NCBI GenBank assembly: GCA_023301545.1
Contig: JALZUI010000015.1
Span: forward strand, 1-6,704
DNA: 6,704 nt
DNA from: Akkermansiaceae bacterium
Lineage (GTDB): Bacteria; Verrucomicrobiota; Verrucomicrobiia; Verrucomicrobiales; Akkermansiaceae
Direction of reading: 5' to 3'
Both the position numbers and the translations under genes were made by a program. Shown here in pieces: positions 1 to 4,535 of this stretch (the first letter of the stretch is position 1; every line of letters begins with the position of its first letter). The notes under the pieces were generated by a model. It was given only the letters and a program-made list of their open reading frames with translations, searched no databases and was not told the DNA's origin.

Positions 1-418
1 GGTAGCCATTGGCGGCTAATGCGTCCGCGCTCGTGAATAAATTAGGATTCAACTGCCCCTCTAAATAAGGGTCCATCAGTCGTTCAGTAGAGCGCCCTGG
101 CTTACGGTTATCTAGGGTGACGCTTGTAAATCTAATTTTAGCTGGATGCTGACCTGTATTAATTCCTGCGCGCGATGGCGAACAGTTAGGTGCAGGTGAG
201 TATGCTTGGCGGAAGTTCATTGCCCCTTTACTAAACTCTACGATATTCGGAGTATCATAGGCGCACGGCTCATCCAGATCATTAATTTGGATATCCTGCC
301 AACCTAGGTCATCTACATAAAAAACAACGATATTAGGCTTAATAACGTCAGCATTTAGCAATGAAGTAAAACTTGCACTTGCTGCGAGCAAGCAAATCAA
401 TAGAGGAGTGCGTTTCAT
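1..418 (-). CDS. Secreted sulfatase, N-terminal part (runs off the left edge)
   Basis: Reading leftward from the ATG at 418-416, an open frame of 139 codons continues to base 1 without a stop, so only the N-terminal part is here. Residues 1-23 look like a Sec signal peptide (MKR, then a hydrophobic stretch, with likely cleavage after LNA at 23). The mature protein opens with PNIVVFYVDDLGW (28-40), the classic start of the sulfatase/alkaline phosphatase fold, where Asp36 and Asp37 would bind Ca2+. CSPSR at 79-83 is the sulfatase signature: Cys79 is the residue converted to formylglycine, and Arg83 supports it. TPNI at 56-59 and GQHPAK at 89-94 also fit. Family knowledge: these enzymes hydrolyse sulfate esters, often on algal or mucin glycans, in the periplasm or outside the cell. 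The substrate cannot be told. The Cys-type site needs FGE or an anaerobic sulfatase-maturing enzyme, neither encoded here. There is no clear Shine-Dalgarno sequence before the ATG. Confidence 0.93.
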   Translation of the reverse strand, partial: MKRTPLLICLLAASASFTSLLNADVIKPNIVVFYVDDLGWQDIQINDLDEPCAYDTPNIVEFSKGAMNFRQAYSPAPNCSPSRAGINTGQHPAKIRFTSVTLDNRKPGRSTERLMDPYLEGQLNPNLFTSADALAANGY

Positions 419-431
419 AGAGTTTATTGTT

Positions 432-443
432 AAGCGGTCGCTT
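432..443. repeat. Short inverted repeat 13 nt upstream of the sulfatase start
   Basis: AAGCG and CGCTT form a perfect 5-bp inverted repeat around a 2-nt centre (GT on the plus strand), ending 13 nt before the sulfatase ATG. A similar 12-bp element lies 14 nt before argC at 2103-2114. It could be a small hairpin in the 5' leader, a protein-binding half-site pair, or chance. Confidence 0.35.
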
Positions 444-510
444 CATTCAGAGACACCCGACTTTGCCATAATACCTAATTTTCAGACTCTATCTTTCAGA
501 TTCCACAAAG

Positions 511-522
511 AAAGTTAACTTT
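511..522. repeat. 12-bp perfect palindrome AAAGTTAACTTT in the fur-sulfatase spacer
   Basis: This perfect palindrome lies in the 123-bp spacer between the Fur-family gene and the sulfatase gene, about 93 nt upstream of the sulfatase ATG and 19 nt past the Fur-gene stop. A 7-bp direct repeat, TTTCAGA, occurs nearby at 480-486 and 494-500. A dimeric regulator could bind here, but it does not match the classical Fur box, and A/T-rich palindromes of this length arise by chance. I saw no convincing -35/-10 pair or terminator in the spacer. Confidence 0.3.
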
Positions 523-541
523 ATGACAGATAAGCACCACT

Positions 542-955
542 TCATTGGCATTTTTTACAGAACCCATAAAAGGTCAGCTCATGCGTCATCGCGGTATAGC
601 CGCTATCTTTTGCCAGGTCTTCTTCCAGCTGGTGCACTGGGCACGACATTTTAAGCTCCTTCACCTCGCCACAAACACGGCAAATTAGGTACTCCCGATG
701 CCCCGTCCCTGTATTAAGCGAAAACTTAGCGCCGGAATGAGCGAAATTAAGACGTCTCAGCAGGCCGATTCCTTCCAGACGCTGCAGAGTACGGAAAACT
801 GTCGCACGGTCGCAAATTTCGGCAATTTTCGGGTTCACTTCCAGCTCCTGTAAAGACATGGGAAGCTCTGCTTTTTTAAGTACTGATAAGATCGTCTTGA
901 GACCAATCGTAATCCGCAGACCTTGCTCCTTACATGTACTTATCAATTGCTCCAT
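542..955 (-). CDS. Fur-family metal-responsive transcriptional regulator
   Basis: This 137-residue protein has normal Fur-family length and order. The N-terminal winged helix includes the recognition segment CDRATVFRTLQRLEGIGLL (48-66), matching the family pattern ATVYRTL with Tyr replaced by Phe. The C-terminal dimerisation domain carries two CxxC pairs, Cys92/Cys95 and Cys133/Cys136, expected to hold a structural zinc. By eye, His86, Glu88, His108 and His125 fall near the regulatory metal ligands of E. coli Fur (H87, D89, E108, H125), and Cys105 is an additional possible ligand. The metal or signal sensed (Fe, Zn, peroxide as in PerR) cannot be assigned; two intact CxxC pairs, a His in the E108 position and an extra Cys lean weakly towards Zur-like. 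The gene lies 73 nt downstream of lgt in the same direction, so co-transcription is possible. The ATG at 955 follows an A/T-rich stretch with no Shine-Dalgarno sequence. No metal transporter gene is adjacent. Confidence 0.92.
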   Translation of the reverse strand: MEQLISTCKEQGLRITIGLKTILSVLKKAELPMSLQELEVNPKIAEICDRATVFRTLQRLEGIGLLRRLNFAHSGAKFSLNTGTGHREYLICRVCGEVKELKMSCPVHQLEEDLAKDSGYTAMTHELTFYGFCKKCQ

Positions 956-1028
956 AATTTTAAACTAATCGTGCCCGCTCAACCTTGCCAATCAAATTCT
1001 GTCCTTCTGCTCGTTTCCAGACAGTTTC

Positions 1029-2015
1029 TTAACTCCGCTCTACAGAAGATTTCCCCTTAGTCATCCCCCAAGCAACGAAGCAGAGACCGATCACAATCAT
1101 GAAGGTGGAGTAAAATTGCCCTTTGGTCAGAAACCCAATCATTGCGGAATCTGGTTCACGGAATTGCTCCGCGGTCATGCGACCCACTGCGTAGAGGATA
1201 AAGAAAAGCCCTGTAAGGATTCCATTGCCCAGCTTAGGAATCTTGATTCGCAGCACCCAGAGAATCACAAAGAGAAGAGCGCCTTCTAAGACGGCCTCAT
1301 AGATTTGTGAAGGATGACGTGGTTGCAAGAGAAGTTCAAAGGATTCGTGTAGCGCGGGGTGCGCTCGCAGAGATTCCTTAATATACATCGTGCCATATTG
1401 GTGCGACTGCTCAGCTGCCAGCGGAGCGACCTGCATCACCGCTGCATAAGCCGCATCAGCATTGGCGTGCTCTGGGGCGCGCACGTCAGCGAGAGCATCA
1501 GGAAATTTAACCGCCCATTTACAATCAGGATCCACCCGTCCGTAGAGCTCGCCATTGATAAAGTTAGCCATGCGGACAAAGAATAAGCCTACGGGTGCGA
1601 CGACACAAAGCCCGTCACCAAGACCTGTCCACGAGACACCCTTCTTCCGTGCATAGAAAAAGGTGAAAATAATCAGCGCTAAAATCCCTCCGTGACTAGC
1701 CATTCCTCCATCCCAAACACGAATAATCGTCAAGGGATCAGCTAAGACGTATCCAATCCCCTTATCTGGGATCATGTAGAATAGGACATACCCTAGACGT
1801 CCGCCCAAAAAGACGCCAAACATAGCCGAGAGGGCAATGAAGTCTCCCACCTCTTTTTCCGGCAAAACCCAGAGCCCTTTCTTGGCGAGGCGCTGAAGGA
1901 GCAGAAACCCAACAACGAAACTCAACAGGTAGCCCAACCCATACCAGCGAACTGCTAAGGGGCCGCCTAACTCTAACAGAATCGGGTTCCAGTCATGTAC
2001 ATATGCCGTGATCAT
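1029..2015 (-). CDS. lgt: Prolipoprotein diacylglyceryl transferase Lgt
   Basis: Lgt is the integral inner-membrane enzyme that moves diacylglycerol from phosphatidylglycerol to the lipobox cysteine of prolipoproteins, the first step of lipoprotein maturation. Family hallmarks appear in order: RWYGLGYL (23-30), GGRLGYVLFY (71-80), WDGGMASHGG (101-110, with His108 at the position of E. coli His103), the signature RMANFINGELYGR (148-160, Arg148 equivalent to Arg143), RHPSQIYE (233-240), and GRMTAEQFREPD (278-289, Arg279 equivalent to Arg239). Several hydrophobic stretches span the protein. At 328 residues it exceeds the usual 260-290, because about 50 extra hydrophilic residues lie between FPDA (171-174) and RHPSQ. 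The signature glycine before Arg148 is Val here. The start is ATG at 2015; the N-terminus MITAYVHDWNP fits the family. It diverges from argC across 113 bp and may continue into the Fur-family gene. All residues thought essential are present, so I expect an active enzyme. Confidence 0.96.
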   Translation of the reverse strand: MITAYVHDWNPILLELGGPLAVRWYGLGYLLSFVVGFLLLQRLAKKGLWVLPEKEVGDFIALSAMFGVFLGGRLGYVLFYMIPDKGIGYVLADPLTIIRVWDGGMASHGGILALIIFTFFYARKKGVSWTGLGDGLCVVAPVGLFFVRMANFINGELYGRVDPDCKWAVKFPDALADVRAPEHANADAAYAAVMQVAPLAAEQSHQYGTMYIKESLRAHPALHESFELLLQPRHPSQIYEAVLEGALLFVILWVLRIKIPKLGNGILTGLFFILYAVGRMTAEQFREPDSAMIGFLTKGQFYSTFMIVIGLCFVAWGMTKGKSSVERS

Positions 2016-2128
2016 AAGCCATGCTTAGCATACAGGATCGCACGGGCAATTTATTTTTGTACCGACACCCTGCACTGATCGACTTTATTCTTGTGATTCC
2101 TCAGGCGCTCGCCTAGCGTTTATAGATA
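2016..2128. promoter_or_regulatory. Divergent lgt/argC promoter region
   Basis: These 113 bp separate two divergently read genes, so promoters for both should lie here. I could not pick a convincing -35/-10 pair for either. Two weak symmetric elements are visible: AGGCG-CT-CGCCT at 2103-2114 before argC, and TAAGC-CAT-GCTTA at 2015-2027 touching the lgt start codon. Neither start has a Shine-Dalgarno sequence. No operator resembling an arginine box was found. Confidence 0.55.
2103..2114. repeat. Short inverted repeat 14 nt upstream of argC
   Basis: AGGCG and CGCCT form a perfect 5-bp inverted repeat around CT, ending 14 nt before the argC ATG. It resembles the element at 432-443 upstream of the sulfatase (shared pattern A-R-GCG-N-T-CGC-Y-T) in sequence, length and distance to the start. 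Function is unknown and chance is possible. Confidence 0.35.
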
Positions 2129-3160
2129 ATGAATAAGACTGTAAAAGTAGCGATTTTAGGCGCCAGTGGGTACACTGGACTAGAACTCATCCGCCTCGTC
2201 TCAGGCCACCCTGGCATGGAACTCTGTGGTATTTCCTCGCGTGCTCATGCAGGAAAATCCCTGGGCGAAGTCTTCCCTCGTTTTGCTCAATCCCGCTTTA
2301 GCGAAATTTCGTTCGTCATGCCTGATGAAGTGAAAAAAATGGGAGTGGAAGCTGCCTTCCTCGCCCTTCCTCACGGTCGCGCCGCAGAGTATGCCGTTGA
2401 CCTCATCAATGCGGGGATAAAAGTCTTTGACCTTAGTGCTGACTTCCGTCTGCGTGAGCTATCCGTCTATGCAGAGTTCTACGGGGATCACCCTGCGCCT
2501 CAGCTCCTTGAACAAGCCGTCTATGGCATGCCCGAGCTCTACACTGAGGAAATCATCAAGGCCGACCTAATCGCCTCCCCTGGGTGCTACCCTACTAGTA
2601 TCATCCTCCCGCTCGTTCCCCTCCTACAGCGTGGCTTGATCGACTCTAGTACCATCCAATCCTTCTCCATGAGCGGAGTCAGTGGCGCAGGGCGTAAGGA
2701 AAGCATCCCTCTCCTCTTCTGTGAGGCCAGCGAAAGCGTACGCGCCTACGGACTACCTAAGCACCGTCACCTTTCCGAGATCGAGCAAGAACTCAGCTTT
2801 GCCGCTGGCGAGCCTGTTAAAATCTCTTTCACCCCGCACCTCGTCCCGGTGCAAACAGGCATTGCTAGCACGATTTCAGCAACGCTCGTAGGCGAATGGG
2901 CGCAGGTCGGAGCCGCGCTCACGGAAGCCTATAATAACGCTCCCTTTGTCCGTCTTCTCGGTGAGGGCCAATGTGCAGACACCAAGAATGTTACCCGTAC
3001 CAACTTCCTTGATATAGGATGGCATTATGATGAACGTACCAACCGCATTTTCCTTACCTCGGCCGAAGACAACGTCGTCAAAGGAGCCTCTGGCCAGGCG
3101 ATTCATTCCTTTAATCTCAAGTTCGGATTCGCTCCTGAATGCGGCTTAAGCGGATTCTAA
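2129..3160 (+). CDS. argC: N-acetyl-gamma-glutamyl-phosphate reductase ArgC
   Basis: ArgC is the cytoplasmic NADPH-dependent enzyme of arginine synthesis that reduces N-acetylglutamyl-phosphate to N-acetylglutamate semialdehyde. The 343-residue protein has the full type-1 ArgC pattern: nucleotide-binding loop GASGYTGLEL (11-20), FLALPHG (77-83), DLSADFRLR (101-109), catalytic Cys153 in SPGCYPTS (150-157), SGVSGAGRK (182-190), KHRHLSEIEQ (211-220) with the conserved catalytic-site His, and the closing DNVVKGASGQA (314-324). The length is normal and nothing is missing. The start at 2129 places the Rossmann glycine loop 10 residues in, as expected; no Shine-Dalgarno sequence precedes it. It stands alone: no other arg gene is adjacent, and a strong terminator follows 27 nt after the stop, so it is probably monocistronic. 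In many bacteria argC instead heads an argC-argJ-argB cluster. Confidence 0.97.
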   Translation: MNKTVKVAILGASGYTGLELIRLVSGHPGMELCGISSRAHAGKSLGEVFPRFAQSRFSEISFVMPDEVKKMGVEAAFLALPHGRAAEYAVDLINAGIKVFDLSADFRLRELSVYAEFYGDHPAPQLLEQAVYGMPELYTEEIIKADLIASPGCYPTSIILPLVPLLQRGLIDSSTIQSFSMSGVSGAGRKESIPLLFCEASESVRAYGLPKHRHLSEIEQELSFAAGEPVKISFTPHLVPVQTGIASTISATLVGEWAQVGAALTEAYNNAPFVRLLGEGQCADTKNVTRTNFLDIGWHYDERTNRIFLTSAEDNVVKGASGQAIHSFNLKFGFAPECGLSGF

Positions 3161-3187
3161 ACTCCCCTTCCCTTCTATCAGGGAACA

Positions 3188-3220
3188 AAAAAAGGCTCAC
3201 GAAATTCGTGAGCCTTTTTT
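3188..3220. terminator. Bidirectional intrinsic terminator between argC and the YlbF-family gene
   Basis: This 33-nt perfect inverted repeat is centred on 3204. The GC-bearing stem GGCTCACGAA pairs with TTCGTGAGCC around a tiny centre, flanked by a run of A on the left and T on the right. The symmetry gives a U-tract on both strands, so it can end transcripts of argC (plus, stop at 3160) and of the converging YlbF-family gene (minus, stop at 3250). Confidence 0.93.
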
Positions 3221-3249
3221 ATGATTAATGTTTTTGAGTGATCGTCAAA

Positions 3250-3690
3250 CTAGCAGCCGCAGCCACCGCCTTCACCACCACCGCCGCCACAACATCCACC
3301 ACCTGAACTTGCGTCGGTGATTTCTTGTTCTGTAGGCATACGACCTAGCTCGATCGTCAGACCTAGGTGATCATTCACTTGCTTCTGAAGCATTTGCAGC
3401 TCTTGTTGCGCTTGCATAAAGCCTGTAATTACAGAGTTCTGCATGAGCTCTTCGCGCATGAGCTCGAAGTCAGTCATTTCTTGCGCCGTCAGCTCAACAC
3501 CGATACGTTGCTTGTCTTGTAGTTCAGCCCCTTTTTCGTGGACTGTTTTGTACGCTTCACGCGCTTCGTCGTTAGAAAGAAACGCTTCGACATCAGCGTG
3601 CATAGCCTTAAATGCAGGATCTTCAACGATCGCTTCACATAGCCCGCGGGTTTGCCCCATAACGGACGAATCAGTAGATAGAATACTCAT
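3250..3690 (-). CDS. YlbF-family (Com_YlbF) protein with a C-terminal Gly/Cys tail
   Basis: From ATG at 3690 the protein has 146 residues. Most of it (about 1-118) is polar and predicted helical, with the family's style of spaced helices: DPAFKAMHADVEAFLSND, then EAYKTVHEKGAEL, ELTAQEMTDFELMREEL and a long Gln/Leu-rich helix near 92-108. This fits the YlbF/YmcA superfamily. In Bacillus, YlbF, YmcA and YaaT form a complex that modulates RNase Y and development; roles in other phyla are unknown. The last 17 or so residues are almost only Gly and Cys, with Cys at 133, 134, 144 and 146 (the C-terminal residue), suggesting a metal or Fe-S binding or redox tail. A TTG at 3711 would add seven residues; I prefer ATG because the added part has no family resemblance. 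The gene follows the HAD gene after 64 nt in the same direction, so they may share a transcript, and it ends at the 3188-3220 terminator. Confidence 0.82.
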   Translation of the reverse strand: MSILSTDSSVMGQTRGLCEAIVEDPAFKAMHADVEAFLSNDEAREAYKTVHEKGAELQDKQRIGVELTAQEMTDFELMREELMQNSVITGFMQAQQELQMLQKQVNDHLGLTIELGRMPTEQEITDASSGGGCCGGGGGEGGGCGC

Positions 3691-3705
3691 AATATCAATA
3701 CCATG

Positions 3706-3742
3706 CCTCAAGCTTGGCCATTTTGCAAATGATTTCTTGAGG
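3706..3742. repeat. 7-bp inverted repeat in the HAD to YlbF spacer
   Basis: CCTCAAG (3706-3712) and CTTGAGG (3736-3742) are perfect complements separated by 23 nt. They occupy most of the 64-nt gap between the HAD stop and the YlbF ATG. In the minus-strand transcript they could form a hairpin that pairs the only GAGG stretch in the leader, which lies 15 nt before the ATG. There is no T-tract after it, so it is not an intrinsic terminator. Confidence 0.3.
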
Positions 3743-3754
3743 GCGCTAACACCA

Positions 3755-4414
3755 TCACTTCACTAGTTTTTCTAAGGCCTCAGGATATTCTAACATCGAG
3801 CCTAGCTTCTGCAGCGCCTCGGAAAAGTCGGAAACTACCGTCACTCGATTAGGAACTGCGAAGACGGACATCCCCGCCTCATGCGCCGCTAACATTCCGT
3901 TGCGGGAGTCCTCCACCACTAGACAACGGCTAGGATCGATCTCCATCCGCTCAGCGCCCTTTAGGAAAAGATCTGGAGCAGGCTTGATACGTGGGGCATC
4001 TCCCCGACAGGTAACGTGCTCAAAGTAATGGCCAATTCCCAACTTCTCAATCCAGCGATCAACCCAGTCATGGCTAGAGCTAGAGACCACCCCCAGCCGC
4101 AAGCCACATTGTTGCGTAAAGTCGAGAGCCTCTTGCACCCCTGAGATCAACTCTTGCGCTTCCATCCGCTCGCGAATCCGCACATTACGCGCCGCTCGTA
4201 GAGTCTCCCAATCGTAGCTCTTCCCCGTCAACTCCTCTAGGTAAGTCTGGGGCGACCAGGTTTCATAACTACTACCGATGCACTTTGAGTACTGCTCCAA
4301 TGGCAGCTCTTGCCCTTCACTGTGGAAGATTCGTTGGACTTCCTCGTAGATGATCCACTCCGTATCAACCATCGTGCCATCAAAGTCAAAAAGCACTGCT
4401 TCTAAAGATTTCAT
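3755..4414 (-). CDS. HAD-superfamily phosphatase/phosphomutase-like hydrolase (subfamily IA)
   Basis: From ATG at 4414 this is a 219-residue cytoplasmic HAD enzyme, the usual length for the beta-phosphoglucomutase/phosphatase-like group. Motif I is DFDGTMVD (10-17), with nucleophile Asp10 and acid/base Asp12; a helical cap follows at roughly 18-90. Motif II is VVSSSS (Ser111), motif III Lys144 in RIKPAPDLF, and motif IV VVEDSRNG (Glu168, Asp169) for Mg2+. Family knowledge: such enzymes remove or move phosphate on small metabolites, often sugar phosphates; this substrate cannot be read from sequence. A TTG at 4489 would add 25 residues before motif I, but the ATG puts motif I at the standard position and leaves the upstream inverted repeat in the leader. 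It diverges from glycyl-tRNA synthetase and is followed after 64 nt by the YlbF-family gene. Confidence 0.92.
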   Translation of the reverse strand: MKSLEAVLFDFDGTMVDTEWIIYEEVQRIFHSEGQELPLEQYSKCIGSSYETWSPQTYLEELTGKSYDWETLRAARNVRIRERMEAQELISGVQEALDFTQQCGLRLGVVSSSSHDWVDRWIEKLGIGHYFEHVTCRGDAPRIKPAPDLFLKGAERMEIDPSRCLVVEDSRNGMLAAHEAGMSVFAVPNRVTVVSDFSEALQKLGSMLEYPEALEKLVK

Positions 4415-4535
4415 ACGCCTAAACTGGCGCCCAATCTGGAATTTACAAGCCGCCAGTTCCTCAGATAGAGAATTTCTTTTATTGATCAATACTCCTAGCC
4501 CTGTTTAGTTGCTGCCTTAAACACTTATAAAAATT
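4415..4535. promoter_or_regulatory. Divergent HAD/glyS promoter region
   Basis: These 121 bp lie between the outward-reading HAD gene (minus) and glyS (plus) and should contain both promoters. A TATAAA at 4526-4531, only four bases before the glyS ATG, looks like a -10 box but would imply a leaderless or nearly leaderless mRNA and has no good -35 partner. An 8-bp inverted repeat occupies the HAD side (4422-4458). No T-box leader, tRNA or riboswitch fold was recognised before glyS, and the spacer is too short for a T-box. Confidence 0.5.
4422..4458. repeat. 8-bp inverted repeat in the HAD gene leader
   Basis: AACTGGCG (4422-4429) and CGCCAGTT (4451-4458) are perfect complements with a 21-nt spacer; equivalent bases are 29 bp apart, close to three helical turns. 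The inner arm ends seven bases before the HAD ATG at 4414. It could be a dimeric regulator's operator or an mRNA hairpin limiting initiation. Significance is unproven. Confidence 0.4.

Noticed and set aside
511..522. Fur box
   Set aside because: AAAGTTAACTTT is palindromic but does not match the GATAATGATAATCATTATC-type repeat, and it is too short to call a specific operator.
1359..1586. 75-codon plus-strand open frame inside lgt
   Set aside because: It lies antisense within a well-conserved gene, has no recognisable domain and no initiation signal; it is a shadow of lgt codon use.
2016..2128. Arginine-repressor operator before argC
   Set aside because: No pair of arginine-box-like 18-bp sites could be found in the spacer.
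3250..3310. Tandem repeat or CRISPR-like array in GCC/ACC-rich DNA
   Set aside because: The repetition comes from glycine codons read on the minus strand at the YlbF protein's C-terminus; there are no spacers or constant repeats.
3443..3766. 107-codon plus-strand frame across the YlbF gene and the spacer
   Set aside because: Its composition is Ser/Cys-rich and unlike any family; the opposite strand encodes a recognisable YlbF-like protein.
4415..4489. TTG-initiated N-terminal extension of the HAD protein
   Set aside because: The 25 added residues precede a motif I that already sits at the usual position from the ATG at 4414, and the stretch contains the 8-bp inverted repeat of the leader.
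4415..4535. T-box or other riboswitch before glycyl-tRNA synthetase
   Set aside because: The spacer is too short, has no T-box sequence and no terminator/antiterminator pair; no riboswitch fold was recognised.
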